64,000 nucleotides of DNA from Cytophagales bacterium (GCA_013298125.1 JAAFJP010000001.1:124001-188000), one strand, 5' to 3'; positions 44,551 through 54,211 are shown, counted from the stretch's first letter. Program-made: numbers and translations. Notes: a model not told the origin generated them from the sequence alone.

Positions 44551-45234
44551 TTACTGTTTAATACCATACTGCCCGAAAATTCCACTGTCAAAAGGAGTCC
44601 AAAGAGCGGCTTTTTGTCCACAACTTTTTAGACCGTTGTTCGCCCATGTATTGCAGGTGTGAAGCATACTGTAACTTCCCCCTGCCTCATAGAAAGCATC
44701 ATTCTTTCCGTAATTGGCGTTGGTTTTGATGTTGATAATATGCCCGTCAGGACTTCTGAGAAGGCTATTTTGAACATATTTTATCAATCTTCCGTATTGT
44801 TCTTTACTGATTTTTAATTCTACGCAATCATTGCCCACTTTCATAGTTTTATAAAATGTTGCATGAATGGCAGAGGTACTCAGACCCGTTGCGGCTTTGA
44901 AGGCAACGCTGAAAGTTAAGTCTGCCCAAGTGGGTGTGTTGAGGTAAAAGCCTTTGTCACCCCAACCTACGGCGAGGTATTCAGCAAGGGTATCTTTACC
45001 GATGGTATTCTCAAATTTAACTTCTTTGCTCCAATCCATTTGCTCGTTTCGGAGGGGCATCACCAAGTCGGTATGTACTCCGTTGGTGAGGATGTACATC
45101 GTTACTTCTTCGGGAGAATTGGGTTCTTTATCGACACTTATTTTCCCCAAACCATAGGCAGAAAGCAAGTATAAGCCAATAAATACAATAAATCCGAGGC
45201 TTGAATAGAGGAAATATTTTAGAAATTTTTTCAT
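44551..45234 (-). CDS. TIGR02117 / DUF2459 family protein
   Basis: Start at 45234 (MKKFLKYFLYSSLGFIVF), since the preceding 12 codons lie in an inverted repeat. The 227-residue protein has one N-terminal transmembrane helix, then the DUF2459 core: YILTNGVHTDLVMP, AVGWGDKGFYLNTPTWADLTF, and SMLHTCNTWANNGLKSCG with conserved His/Cys reminiscent of NlpC-like catalytic sets. Periplasmic, function unknown. Confidence 0.9.
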   Translation of the reverse strand: MKKFLKYFLYSSLGFIVFIGLYLLSAYGLGKISVDKEPNSPEEVTMYILTNGVHTDLVMPLRNEQMDWSKEVKFENTIGKDTLAEYLAVGWGDKGFYLNTPTWADLTFSVAFKAATGLSTSAIHATFYKTMKVGNDCVELKISKEQYGRLIKYVQNSLLRSPDGHIINIKTNANYGKNDAFYEAGGSYSMLHTCNTWANNGLKSCGQKAALWTPFDSGIFGQYGIKQ

Positions 45235-45243
45235 GGGAATCAG

Positions 45244-45306
45244 AGTATAACAGGTTTCCAACCTGTTCATAGTGTAATATTCAACAAGTTGGAAACCTGT
45301 TATACT
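45244..45306. repeat. 24-bp inverted repeat (AGTATAACAGGTTTCCAACCTGTT)
   Basis: Arms 45244-45267 and 45283-45306 match with one mismatch. Between the YiaA-like and TIGR02117 genes. Each arm is also internally palindromic (AACAGGTTTCCAACCTGTT). Confidence 0.85.
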
Positions 45307-45311
45307 TTATT

Positions 45312-45710
45312 TTAATCCTTCTTCTCCGCCCCCAAGACATCACGAGTATTTTTCTGAACGGTGATTGCTCCGAAAAGAGACAACAAAAATGCAAAGGCAT
45401 AAAAACCTTTTTCGCTTGGTAAAAGCGTAGCGTTCCAAAGACCAACTGCCAATAATAAAATGGCTAAAATCGTAGAAACCCAGCAAAGTCCGTAATAAAT
45501 ATCTGTAACAGCAATGCCCTCCAAACGGTCACGGACGCTTTTTTGAACGGAAACTACCGCAAAAAGCCCGTACATGAGGATGGTGAAGTAATAGCCTTTT
45601 TCGTTGAGTAACATCTCCGAACGAAAAAGCCCGATAAGAAAGCCTGCCATGCCTGCCGCCAAGGCAACCCATGAAGCCATAATAAATGCTTGTGATGGTT
45701 TTTGGTACAT
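45312..45710 (-). CDS. YiaA/YiaB-family inner membrane protein
   Basis: The 132-residue protein has four transmembrane helices arranged as two YiaAB units, each ending in a VQKSVRDR / VQKNTRDV-type motif (residues about 55 and 122), separated by the second helix pair (YYGLCWVSTILAILLLAVGLW). Function unknown; E. coli YiaA has the same architecture. Upstream 45771-45865 holds CACAAAG/CCGTGGTAAAA-type intergenic repeats. Confidence 0.88.
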   Translation of the reverse strand: MYQKPSQAFIMASWVALAAGMAGFLIGLFRSEMLLNEKGYYFTILMYGLFAVVSVQKSVRDRLEGIAVTDIYYGLCWVSTILAILLLAVGLWNATLLPSEKGFYAFAFLLSLFGAITVQKNTRDVLGAEKKD

Positions 45711-45770
45711 TTTTTATTTGGGGTTATAATTGTAAGATTTCACAAGATACTAAATTATTAATTCCAGTAA

Positions 45771-45860
45771 AAGCAAAAAAGCCCACAAAGATTGCTTTTG
45801 TGAACTTTTTGTCTCCGTGGTAAAATCAAATTTCTTTGTATTTCTTTATGCCTTTGTGGT
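45771..45860. repeat. Degenerate CCACAAAGG / TCCGTGGTAAAA repeats
   Basis: CCCACAAAGATTGCTTTTGTGAAC can fold; TCTCCGTGGTAAAA and GCCTTTGTGGTAAAA repeat in tandem. Low-complexity intergenic repeat just past the gluconate-dehydrogenase small-subunit stop. Confidence 0.5.
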
Positions 45861-45865
45861 AAAAA

Positions 45866-46519
45866 CTACGAATAACTCAACCCAAATTCCTTCAAAACCT
45901 CATCAGGCACACCTTCCCAATTGTTGGGGCGGTTGCCTACGTAGCCCATATCTTGATGTCCCATTTCGGAAGAATAGAAACCTGTTGCAGTCAAATTTCG
46001 CATCAAAGAAAAGAAACTTACGCCTTGCGAGAATTCGGGTTTTACTTTTTTATTTGGGTAAGCAATTTCGTCCACGATTTCAATCTGTTGTTTTGGCGTA
46101 ATGGAAACAAAATCCTTCTCAAAAAGCCTAATTGACGTTGAATCTAACCATCGCAAACCTCCACGCATAGGCGTTTTGAATTCGGGTTTGTCTTTTACGA
46201 TAAACTCAATAAATGCTGGCACACCCGCCTGTGAGGCACTTCCAGAGAATTTATCGGCAGGAATGATAATGTCTGATAGCACGGTGATGGTTTTTAATTC
46301 ATGTTCTGTCAAAAACTTTTCTGCCATCAATCGGGCATCTCTTTCGGCTTCGTCTTTGGTTCTGCCGTAATTGAGTTTTGGGGTATTGGGAGTTGGGGCA
46401 ATGACCTTTTTCTTAGGTTTTGGACCATCCAACATTTCAGCCGCCAAAGCATCGGGACTCATCACCGCCATTCCAAGCGACGAAAGCCCTATATTTTTTA
46501 AAAAATCTCTTTTTTTCAT
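45866..46519 (-). CDS. Gluconate 2-dehydrogenase subunit 3-like protein
   Basis: Start at 46519 (MKKRDFLKNIGLSSLG), the normal export-signal opening; 217 residues. The N-terminal KKRDFLKN is a twin-arginine-like signal with Lys replacing one Arg. The core (FLTEHELKTITVLSDIIIPADKFSGSASQAGVPAFIEFIVKD) is the subunit-3 family signature. This small subunit partners a GMC-type dehydrogenase, whose gene lies 101 bases upstream on the same strand, in a periplasmic sugar/polyol oxidising complex. No cytochrome c gene is adjacent. Confidence 0.9.
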   Translation of the reverse strand: MKKRDFLKNIGLSSLGMAVMSPDALAAEMLDGPKPKKKVIAPTPNTPKLNYGRTKDEAERDARLMAEKFLTEHELKTITVLSDIIIPADKFSGSASQAGVPAFIEFIVKDKPEFKTPMRGGLRWLDSTSIRLFEKDFVSITPKQQIEIVDEIAYPNKKVKPEFSQGVSFFSLMRNLTATGFYSSEMGHQDMGYVGNRPNNWEGVPDEVLKEFGLSYS

Positions 46520-46550
46520 GATGACACTACTTTTTATATGGTCGAAATAT

Positions 46551-46610
46551 GTAGGGGCGAATAGCATTCGCCCACTGTACTACCGCTGGACGAATGCTAT
46601 TCGCCCCTAC
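46551..46610. repeat. 24-bp inverted repeat (GTAGGGGCGAATAGCATTCGCCCA)
   Basis: Arms 46551-46574 and 46587-46610 match with one mismatch. Same family as 25093-25155. Lies between the two subunit genes of the GMC dehydrogenase. Confidence 0.88.
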
Positions 46611-46620
46611 CAATACATAT

Positions 46621-48366
46621 TTACAAATTACCCATTTTCTTTTGTTCTATAATATAATTAGAAGTACGAGCTGACAATGCCAAAATAGTCCAAGTTGCAT
46701 TTTTATCCCCTTGTGAAACAAACGGTGCTGCATCTGCCACAAATAGATTCTTGACATCATGGGCTTGGCAATTACTGTTCAATACCGACGTTTTAGGGTC
46801 ATTCCCCATGCGGGCAGTACCAACTTCATGGATGATTTTGCCAGGTTCTGCCAAGCCGTAATTGGTCTTGGCATCTGGTTTTTTACCCAAAGGTTCGCCG
46901 CCCATTTCGTGGATAATTTGCTCGAAAGTATCCTGCATATGTTTAGCTTGTTTGATTTCGTAGTCCGACCAATTATAGTTAAACCGTAGCACAGGAATAC
47001 CGTATTTGTCCACCACATTTGGGTCGATTTCACAGTAATTGTTGTAGTCAGGCACGGGTTCTCCACGACCAGCCATGCCGATATACGCACCGTAAAAACG
47101 TCTATAATCTTCCTTTAAACTTGCTCCATAGCCTCCCGCAGCCTTTTTGATGCCCTCACGAGTAGGATATTTTTCATTAATTCCTTCAATCCCCCAACCA
47201 AAACCGTAGGCTGGCATTCCCATTCCACCACCGTACTCGATGTGATAACCCCGTGGAAAATCCAATTTTTTATTATCCAACCACCAGGGCGTATAGACGT
47301 GCATTCCGCCTACACCATCTTCATTATAACGTTTTCTATCAAAAAGGGCAGGCACAATTGCTGAACGAGAAGCCCCCGTTGAGTCGTTGATATATCGCCC
47401 CACAATTCCACTCGAATTGGCTAAACCATTCGGGAAACGAGTTGATTTTGAGTTCAATAATAAACGAGCCGTTTCACCCGCACTTGCCGCCAAAATCACC
47501 ACTTTTCCTTTGACCGTTTTCTCGGTCATTGTTACGGTGTCCACATAAGACACGCCCGTAGCCAAACCCGTTGTTGGGTCTGTGAGTACCTCACGAGCCA
47601 TTGCGTACGTAATGAGCGTACAATTACCCGTTTTCATGGCAGGAATCATCAAGACCGAAGACGAAGAAAAATCGGCATACGCCTGACAAGCTCTATTGCA
47701 TTGACTACAATAAAAACATTGCCCACGGTCTTTATTGATAGGTTTTGTTAGAATTGAAAGCCGAGAAGGAATCGTTGGAATACCTAATTTTTTATTATTC
47801 TTTTGTAACATTAACTCATGCAAACGCTGCTTTGGCGGGGGTAGAAATATCCCATCAGGCTCATTTCGTAAGCCTTCATTTGAGCCAAAAATACCAATCA
47901 ATTTGTCAATATAGTCATAATAGGGTTTGATGTCGTCATAACCAATGGGCCAATCGTCACCCAAGCCATCAATCGATTTTCGCTTGAAATCATCGGGTCC
48001 AAAACGGAGTGAAATACGTCCCCAGTGATTGGTTCGTCCGCCCAGCATCCTTGAACGAAACCAGTGAAATTCTGTTCCCGAAGTGGTGGTATAGGGTTCA
48101 CCGTCAATTTGCCAACCACCATAGGCAGCATCAAAATCGCCAAAAGCACGAGTAGAACCTGCCCCTCGACGTGGCGATTCCCATGGAGCTTTCATCTGGG
48201 TAATATACTTTGGGTCGGCGGGGTCATAATATTGCCCAGCCTCCAATACACAGACTTTTGCACCCGCTTTGGTGAGTTCATGGGCAGCCATTCCTCCGCC
48301 CGCACCCGAACCAATGATAACCACATCATAGACTGTTGATTGGTCTTTTATCTGAAAATCAAGCAT
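46621..48366 (-). CDS. GMC-family oxidoreductase (gluconate dehydrogenase large-subunit type)
   Basis: The 581-residue protein has an N-terminal FAD Rossmann motif ([21 protein letters not shown]), the GMC segment [18 protein letters not shown], a Cys-rich [11 protein letters not shown] (possible cluster or disulfides), and C-terminal [23 protein letters not shown] and [22 protein letters not shown] with the catalytic His/Asn area. It oxidises a sugar, polyol or sugar acid. No signal peptide is visible, so export may piggy-back on the small subunit; that is inference. Confidence 0.9.
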   Translation of the reverse strand: MLDFQIKDQSTVYDVVIIGSGAGGGMAAHELTKAGAKVCVLEAGQYYDPADPKYITQMKAPWESPRRGAGSTRAFGDFDAAYGGWQIDGEPYTTTSGTEFHWFRSRMLGGRTNHWGRISLRFGPDDFKRKSIDGLGDDWPIGYDDIKPYYDYIDKLIGIFGSNEGLRNEPDGIFLPPPKQRLHELMLQKNNKKLGIPTIPSRLSILTKPINKDRGQCFYCSQCNRACQAYADFSSSSVLMIPAMKTGNCTLITYAMAREVLTDPTTGLATGVSYVDTVTMTEKTVKGKVVILAASAGETARLLLNSKSTRFPNGLANSSGIVGRYINDSTGASRSAIVPALFDRKRYNEDGVGGMHVYTPWWLDNKKLDFPRGYHIEYGGGMGMPAYGFGWGIEGINEKYPTREGIKKAAGGYGASLKEDYRRFYGAYIGMAGRGEPVPDYNNYCEIDPNVVDKYGIPVLRFNYNWSDYEIKQAKHMQDTFEQIIHEMGGEPLGKKPDAKTNYGLAEPGKIIHEVGTARMGNDPKTSVLNSNCQAHDVKNLFVADAAPFVSQGDKNATWTILALSARTSNYIIEQKKMGNL

Positions 48367-48550
48367 TTATGTTTTCTGTTTTAGGTTAAATCAAGGAAAA
48401 TAATAAAATCAAATTACTTTATTTTATTACTCAAATATATCCTTTTTTACCCTATTTTTATGTAATTATTTTGAGAAAAAACATAAAAAAGGGTTATCTC
48501 GAGGAAACGTCCATTGCGAGATTTCAACTTAATTGGTTTTGGAAAACAAA

Positions 48551-48581
48551 TTGATAGCTAAACTCAAAATAATTATCTTTG
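48551..48581 (+). promoter_or_regulatory. Bacteroidota-type promoter (TTG-N20-TATCTTTG)
   Basis: TTG at 48551-48553 and TATCTTTG at 48574-48581 match consensus spacing exactly. It fixes the DUF1016 start at ATG 48609, because the ORF-track TTG start at 48579 lies inside the -7 box. Confidence 0.8.
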
Positions 48582-48608
48582 GAAAAATATATTGACAAAC
48601 ATTTTACG

Positions 48609-49499
48609 ATGGAATTAAAGAATACAAACAACGATTATAAGCATTGGTTGGAACAAGTGAAAAGCCGTATTCGTACCGCAAGAATCAAGGCTTCATTAGC
48701 TGCCAATGCTGAACTGATTTCTTTTTATTGGGATTTGGGGAAAATGATGTCGGAAGTGTCAGACACAGCCGAGTGGGGCAATAACTGGTTAGGAAGGTTG
48801 TCAAATAATCTTCGTAAAGATTTCCCTGATATGGAAGGATTTTCAAAGACTAACTTGTATAATGTCAGGCGGTTATATAATTTTTACATCAAAGATGAAT
48901 TTTTCCACCAGCTTGGTGGAAAAATTCCGTGGAGGCATCATGTTGAAATTTTTACCAAAGCAAAAAGTACAGAAGAAGCTCATTTCTACATCACTCAAAC
49001 CATAGAAAACGGTTGGAGTCGTGATATTTTGGGTTTTCAAATCAAAGCTAATCTTTTTGCAAGACAAGGAAAAGCTATCCATAATTTCAAAAATACACTT
49101 CCAGAGCCAACCTCAGACTTGGCAGGGCAATTATTGAAAGACCCTTACCAGTTTGATTTTTTGTCAATGACTGAGCCTTATAAAGAAAGGGAATTAGAAA
49201 ATGCTCTGGTAGATAATGTTACGAAGTTTTTGATGGAATTGGGAACAGGTTTTTTAGTTATCAATTCGCCAACTTACTATGCTTATACCCATACGAGAAA
49301 TAAATCACCAAGCCAATCGCTAACCAAATCAAGAAAATTGCCCAATTCAAAACGCCTAACTCAGTCATTAAATAGAGATTCGTTAGAATTCCTAAAACTG
49401 GCAAAATGGAGAATTTGTGTAGATAAGCCAATACAGATAAGATTCCCCAAACTAACCAAAATACTGACAAAAGAGGCTTTAATTGTATTTCTGAAATAA
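48609..49499 (+). pseudogene. Truncated DUF1016 (YhcG) gene lacking its nuclease domain
   Basis: From ATG 48609, about 215 residues follow the DUF1016 N-terminal family: YWDLGKMMSEVSDTAEWGNNWLGRLSNNLRKDFPDMEGFSKTNLYNVRRLY in order, WRHHVEIFTKAKS, GFQIKANLFARQGKAI, and VTKFLMELGTGF. Immediately after this, where RQY-x-L...DLLFYH of the PDDEXK domain should follow, the sequence (VINSPTYYAYTH...) is the antisense of the APC permease gene. So the gene is truncated at about 49253 and the ORF tail is an accidental fusion. It keeps an intact promoter and may still make a protein. Confidence 0.85.
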
Positions 49500-50910
49500 A
49501 ACCATTAACAGAAATTGCATATCCAAGAGCAATTACAAGTAATCCGCCAACTAAATACTGACCGTTCAAATAAGGAATTTTAAATTTTGCATCTTTGGAT
49601 AAACCCTTGTAATCCAAATACAAAACCCCTCCACAAACTACAATGAATGCAAAGAAAGTTCCCACACTGGTCAAGTCTGCCACAAAGCCCATATCTAAAA
49701 ACATGGAAGGAATTGCTACTAAAAAACCCGTAACAATCGTTGAAAAACTGGGCGTTTTGAATTTTGGATGAATTTTAGAAAAACGTTTCCAAAGCAATCC
49801 ATCACGGCTCATAGACATCCAGATTCTGGGTTGTCCCATCTGATAGACCAACAAGGCACTCGTAATGGCAACCACCGCTGAAACGGAAATGACCCCCGCT
49901 ACAAAATCAAGATTTACTTTCTGGAAAACATAAGCCAATGGGTCATCCACTTTGAGTTCAGTATAATTTACCATTCCTGTCAAAACCAACGTAATCATCA
50001 CGTATAAAACTGCACAAATCACCAAGCAATAAATCATAGCACGGGGCAAATCTCGTTGTGGATTTTTACATTCCTCTGCCATCGTAGAGATAGAATCAAA
50101 GCCAATAAAAGCGAAAAAAACCAAGGCAACTCCCTTCAAAACGCCCTTTGAACCATTGGGAGCAAAAGGTGTCCAGTTGTCGGGTTTAACATAAAATGCT
50201 CCTACACAAATAACTAATAGAATGACAGCTAACTTCAATGCTACCAAGAAGTTACTCACATTTCGAGACTCTTTGATACCAACATAAACCAATGCCGTTA
50301 CCAACATCGTAATCAAACCCGCTGGTAAGTCAATTAAGAAATGAATTCCTCCAATCAAAGGAGCATTTGCATAAGCCTGTGCCGCCGCAATATCTCCCCC
50401 AACCAATTTTTCGGTTTGTCCTAAAACAAATGCCCTGTGAGCTGTTCCGTAGTCAAAAGTTAGAAAATCTGGAAAAATTATCCCAAATCCCCTGAGCATA
50501 GAAACGAAATATTCTGACCATGAAATCGCTACTACCATGTTGGAAACAGCGTATTCTAAGATTAAAGCCCAACCAATTACCCAAGCGAAAATTTCTCCGA
50601 ATGACACATATCCATACGTGTAGGCACTCCCCGACACTGGTACCATTGAGGCAAATTGGGCATAACAAAGGGCAGTAAAAACACAGGCGATTGATACGAA
50701 AAGGAAGAGTAAAGTAACGGCTGGACCACCATCAAAACTGGCTCGTCCGATGGTACTGAATATCCCTGCCCCAATAATGGCAGCGATTCCGAATGAAGTT
50801 AAGTCTCTGACTCCTAAAATTTTATTAAGCCCCGACCCACCGTGTGAATCATCGCTTTGTTTAATAACATTTGAAATGGATTTCCGTCTAAAAATAGAGT
50901 TTTCTGGCAT
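49261..50910 (-). CDS. APC-family amino acid permease (cationic amino acid transporter-like)
   Basis: The 549-residue protein has about 12-14 transmembrane helices. It opens with GVRDLTSFGIAAIIGAGIFSTIG, the APC/CAT signature, then GSAYTYGYVSFGEIFAWVIGWALILEYAVSN, and FFAFIGFDSISTMAEECKNPQRDLPRAMI. It probably imports basic or other amino acids by proton symport. The 3' end abuts the truncated DUF1016 gene. No operon partners. Confidence 0.92.
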   Translation of the reverse strand: MPENSIFRRKSISNVIKQSDDSHGGSGLNKILGVRDLTSFGIAAIIGAGIFSTIGRASFDGGPAVTLLFLFVSIACVFTALCYAQFASMVPVSGSAYTYGYVSFGEIFAWVIGWALILEYAVSNMVVAISWSEYFVSMLRGFGIIFPDFLTFDYGTAHRAFVLGQTEKLVGGDIAAAQAYANAPLIGGIHFLIDLPAGLITMLVTALVYVGIKESRNVSNFLVALKLAVILLVICVGAFYVKPDNWTPFAPNGSKGVLKGVALVFFAFIGFDSISTMAEECKNPQRDLPRAMIYCLVICAVLYVMITLVLTGMVNYTELKVDDPLAYVFQKVNLDFVAGVISVSAVVAITSALLVYQMGQPRIWMSMSRDGLLWKRFSKIHPKFKTPSFSTIVTGFLVAIPSMFLDMGFVADLTSVGTFFAFIVVCGGVLYLDYKGLSKDAKFKIPYLNGQYLVGGLLVIALGYAISVNGFISEIQLKPLLSVFWLVWGILSVLAYLHKFSILPVLGILTNLYLMTELGVLNWAIFLIWLAIGLVIYFSYGYKHSKLAN

Positions 50911-50939
50911 TTAGTTTGATGAGTAAATTGTTTAGTGAG

Positions 50940-51020
50940 TTTTTAGGATTTAGCTTTTAGGATTTTCGATTCAAAACTTATTGCCAATAGCTAAAAGCCG
51001 ATAGCTAAAAAGCTAATTTA
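50940..51020. repeat. TTTAGGATTTAGCTTTTAGG / AGCTAAAAGCCGATAGCTAAAAAGC repeats
   Basis: Direct and inverted copies of TAGCTTTTAGG-like units between the divergent APC and glycosyltransferase genes. Simple intergenic repeat. Confidence 0.6.
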
Positions 51021-51081
51021 CTCAAAATCTTCAAATAAAGCGAAAGCAAACACGAATGTTTAGTTTTCGGGAAAATCAAAT

Positions 51082-51089
51082 TACCTTTG
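51082..51089 (+). promoter_or_regulatory. Putative -7 box (TACCTTTG) of the glycosyltransferase gene
   Basis: Perfect TAnnTTTG 58 bases before ATG 51147, with a weak GTTTAG about 20 bases upstream as -33. Confidence 0.5.
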
Positions 51090-51146
51090 CTACATAAATT
51101 TTTAGGCTCAAAACTCCCCACTTCATTGCTCAATATTAATATCAAA

Positions 51147-52154
51147 ATGAATCAAACCGCAGTAGTCATTCTCAATTATAACGGACAAAAATTTCTGACA
51201 GATTTCTTGCCTTCTGTGGTTAATCATTCACCCAATGCTGATATTTATGTAGCCGACAATGCCTCAACGGATGATTCTATTCAGATTTTACAAAAAGGTT
51301 TTCCTTCCATAAAAATTATTCAACTTACTGAAAATCATGGCTTTGCACAAGGCTATAACGAAGCCTTAGAATACATCAAAGACCAATATCAATACTACAT
51401 TCTTCTAAATTCTGACGTAGAAGTTACCCAAAATTGGATTGAGCCTGTTATCCATTTAATGGAATCAAATCCAAACATTGCCGCTTGCCAACCAAAAATT
51501 AAAGCCTTCCACGAAAAAACGCATTTTGAATACGCAGGAGCGGCGGGTGGATATATTGACCGTTTGGGTTATCCTTATTGTAGAGGAAGAATTTTTCAAG
51601 AATTAGAAAAAGATTTAGGACAATATAACGACAGTGTGGAGGTCTTTTGGGCAACGGGTGCGTGTATGTTTGTACGTGCAAGCGTATTCCACGAAGTTGG
51701 TGGTTTTGATGGAGATTTTTTTGCCCACATGGAAGAAATAGATTTATGCTGGCGAATGAAACACACTGGTTATCAAGTATTTACCTGTGGCGAATCAGAA
51801 GTGTATCATGTAGGCGGTGGAACTTTACATAAATCTAATCCAAGAAAGACATTTCTAAATTTCAGAAACGGATTGGCAATGCTCTACAAAAATCATCCAG
51901 ACGAAGGACTTTACACAACTATATTTACAAGATTAATCCTTGATGGCGTTGCGGGAGCTAAATTTTTATTTTTTGATAATTGGCAGGATTGCATGGCAGT
52001 TATAAAAGCCCATTTCAATTTTTACGCAAACATTTCACATTGGCATAAAAAGCGGAAGCAAATAAAGAAGCGGAATGATTTAGGGCAAATATCCAAACAG
52101 AATATTGTTTGGCAACATTTTGTGAAAGGTAAAAAACGATTTGATGAAATATAA
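51147..52154 (+). CDS. Glycosyltransferase family 2
   Basis: Start at ATG 51147 (MNQTAVVILNYNGQKFL), just after the -7 box; 335 residues. GT2 marks: VVILNYNGQ, VADNASTDDS (nucleotide binding), YYILLNSDVEVTQNW (DxD-like), FWATGACMFVRASVFHEVGGFDGDFFAHMEEIDLCWRM, and EVYHVGGGT. It likely transfers rhamnose or another sugar during polysaccharide or glycan assembly. The C-terminus is basic and helical. A single gene rather than part of a polysaccharide cluster. Confidence 0.92.
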   Translation: MNQTAVVILNYNGQKFLTDFLPSVVNHSPNADIYVADNASTDDSIQILQKGFPSIKIIQLTENHGFAQGYNEALEYIKDQYQYYILLNSDVEVTQNWIEPVIHLMESNPNIAACQPKIKAFHEKTHFEYAGAAGGYIDRLGYPYCRGRIFQELEKDLGQYNDSVEVFWATGACMFVRASVFHEVGGFDGDFFAHMEEIDLCWRMKHTGYQVFTCGESEVYHVGGGTLHKSNPRKTFLNFRNGLAMLYKNHPDEGLYTTIFTRLILDGVAGAKFLFFDNWQDCMAVIKAHFNFYANISHWHKKRKQIKKRNDLGQISKQNIVWQHFVKGKKRFDEI

Positions 52155-52161
52155 TCAAATT

Positions 52162-53001
52162 TTACTTACTAAGCCCAAACGCTAAAATATACCCATCTCC
52201 ATCTTTGCCTTCCGAGGAAATGTATAGAGTTCCTTCGGGTGAAAAACAAATACCTTCGGGTTGCTTAAAAATATTTGGGTCTAAGGAAATCAAGGCTTCT
52301 TTTTTTCCATCTTCTGATAAAACCAATAATTTTTTACCGTCTGAGGCAAGAATAAAAACCTGTCCAGTCAGTGGGTTCACTGCTATTCCCGATGGTCTGA
52401 AATCTTTTCCATTAGCTTTGTCAGTAATTTGTTCTTGGGGAATGGCGATATTTTTGAACAAGACTTTTCTATCAAAATCATAAGCATAAATCATCTTCTT
52501 GTCGTCCTTATCTTTTACTCTTTCTTTGGCTGCCAAAAGAAGTCGTTTGCTTTTGGGGTCATAACCAAGTCCCTCATATTCAATCACATCGGGGTCAGTA
52601 CAGTCAATCGTACGTTCATAAGCCTCTCCGACTTTAAAGCTATTGATTTTACCGTTGCTTTTCAGGATAAACACCTCATTTCCAACTACTTCTATACCTT
52701 CATAATCGCCATCTTTGCCAAAAGGAATTTTCTCTGCAACTTCTTTTTTAGTTAAATCATAAATAAAAACCTTTCCCTCCTCATCGTTTACACAGGCTAA
52801 TTGATTGTTTTTGTAATACGAAAGTCCAGAGATTTCTTTCAGTTTTTTGGGTAAATCGTACTGTTCAGAAGGCTTTTCAAAATCGTATGGAAGGTTTATA
52901 TTTTGAAATACTGAATCAGTATTTTCATCTTGTTTTTGCTTTTTGGGTTCACAGGCATACAAAAAGGCAATAATTAATAAAAAGATAGGAAGATGTTTCA
53001 T
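52162..53001 (-). CDS. SdiA-regulated domain lipoprotein (beta-propeller-like)
   Basis: The 279-residue protein has a lipoprotein signal (LLIIAFLYAC, Cys17) and a repeating beta-propeller-like body: LKEISGLSYYKNNQLACVNDEEGKVFIYDL, GKDGDYEGIEVVGNEVFILKSNGKINSF, and PEGICFSPEGTLYISSEG. The pattern fits the SdiA-regulated / esterase-like phytase-type propeller family. Located in the outer-membrane or periplasmic leaflet. It converges on the GT2 gene and is preceded by a TATCTTTG box. Confidence 0.82.
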   Translation of the reverse strand: MKHLPIFLLIIAFLYACEPKKQKQDENTDSVFQNINLPYDFEKPSEQYDLPKKLKEISGLSYYKNNQLACVNDEEGKVFIYDLTKKEVAEKIPFGKDGDYEGIEVVGNEVFILKSNGKINSFKVGEAYERTIDCTDPDVIEYEGLGYDPKSKRLLLAAKERVKDKDDKKMIYAYDFDRKVLFKNIAIPQEQITDKANGKDFRPSGIAVNPLTGQVFILASDGKKLLVLSEDGKKEALISLDPNIFKQPEGICFSPEGTLYISSEGKDGDGYILAFGLSK

Positions 53002-53030
53002 GAGGATAAAATTTAGCTGTTTTAAGTTTC

Positions 53031-53038
53031 CAAAGATA
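53031..53038 (-). promoter_or_regulatory. Putative -7 box (TATCTTTG) of the SdiA-type lipoprotein gene
   Basis: Minus-strand TATCTTTG, 30 bases before the ATG; no clear -33 element. Confidence 0.5.
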
Positions 53039-53181
53039 TGAATACTTCACAGAATAGTGTATTGGAGTCGAGATATAATACATGAAGAAATGTGTCAGTA
53101 AGTCTTACTTACATCAAGTGCAAAAATTGCCTGTCTTTCAATAGAGTTTACGAAGGAGAAAATTTAACAAACTAAAAGAGA

Positions 53182-53403
53182 CTAAATCTCCCAAACAGAA
53201 GGATTGTTTTGTTGGCGAAGATAACGACGAATATTCATCCAAAAAGCTAAAATCAGATAAATAATTACAGGAGAACCAACTGTAATAAAAGAAAGATAGA
53301 CAAAATATAAACGAATACTTGCCGTAGAAATTCCAAATTTCTCTCCTAATTGAGTACAAACACCATAAACATGATATTCAACGAAGTATTTTAATTTTAT
53401 CAT
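53182..53403 (-). CDS. PspC-domain protein
   Basis: The 73-residue protein has the PspC layout: N-terminal VCTQLGEKFGISTASIRLYFVYLSFI and a single transmembrane helix (GSPVIIYLILAFWMNI). PspC domains act in phage-shock-type envelope stress responses; such small stand-alone copies are common in Bacteroidota and uncharacterised. Confidence 0.85.
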   Translation of the reverse strand: MIKLKYFVEYHVYGVCTQLGEKFGISTASIRLYFVYLSFITVGSPVIIYLILAFWMNIRRYLRQQNNPSVWEI

Positions 53404-53824
53404 ATTTTTATTGGTTTACGCTTTGCGGTTTATTGGATGAACGAAATTACGATAATTTAATGTGGAATCAAATAGCGTTAACTAATATATAAACATAACT
53501 CTTTTTTGAGCAAATTGTTAGAAAAACACAAAAAAATAATGAGTAAATACTACTAATTTGATAAAATAATAGAAAAATAACTCATTAAAAGTAGGATTGT
53601 TTAAAATTATGACTACATTTGATGGTCAATAGTCAAAAGTATCAAGTTTTTTAGTACAAAGTAGTCCGTTTTCAAGAGTATGTTAGTCCCCCCTAAGATT
53701 TACTTCCTCATTGATTATCACCCACTTAGCGTATCAAGTCTGAAACTTTCTGGCAATTAATTCACAACGAAATTGACGTTTTGTCAAATCGTAGTGTGAA
53801 AGTTTAAATAATATTTTTTTTATC
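53404..53824. other. Gene-free region before the cold-shock genes
   Basis: About 420 bases with stops in all frames. It presumably contains the promoter and 5' leader of the first cold-shock gene; long leaders are typical for temperature-regulated csp mRNAs. No strong hairpin or TAnnTTTG box was found. Confidence 0.4.
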
Positions 53825-54019
53825 ATGCAAACAGGCACAGTAAAATTTTTTAATGAGAGTAAAGGATTTGGTTTTATCTTAGATGATGAATCAGGTCAAG
53901 AGATTTTTGTTCACGTAACGGCATTAGGGGGTACACACATTCGTCAAGACGATAAAGTTTCATTTGACATCGTTGATGGCAAGAGAGGCTTAAACGCTGA
54001 CAATGTAAAGAAACTATAA
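53825..54019 (+). CDS. Cold-shock protein (CSD), copy 1
   Basis: 64 residues, single OB-fold cold-shock domain with RNP1 (KGFGFI) and RNP2 (IFVHV). Binds RNA or single-stranded DNA and prevents mRNA structure at low temperature. About 70% identical by eye to the second copy 192 bases downstream; the 5' leader is AT-rich (poly-T just before the ATG). Confidence 0.95.
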   Translation: MQTGTVKFFNESKGFGFILDDESGQEIFVHVTALGGTHIRQDDKVSFDIVDGKRGLNADNVKKL

Positions 54020-54211
54020 TTTGTAGTTTCAATTGATTAGAAAGAAATTGTTTGTTTTATATACTGGTTTTGTGAAATTCATTACCTATTAGTTCATTTA
54101 TTCATTTCGATTTATCGAAAAAAGCCTAATTAGCTGTGTATGTTCATTGAGTTCACTAACTCATTTTTAATAACTTAGAATTTTTATTTTTTATACTTTT
54201 ATATTTTTTTT

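Noticed and set aside
49261-49499. C-terminal 80 residues of the second DUF1016 ORF as a new domain
   Set aside because: They are the antisense translation of the APC permease 3' end.
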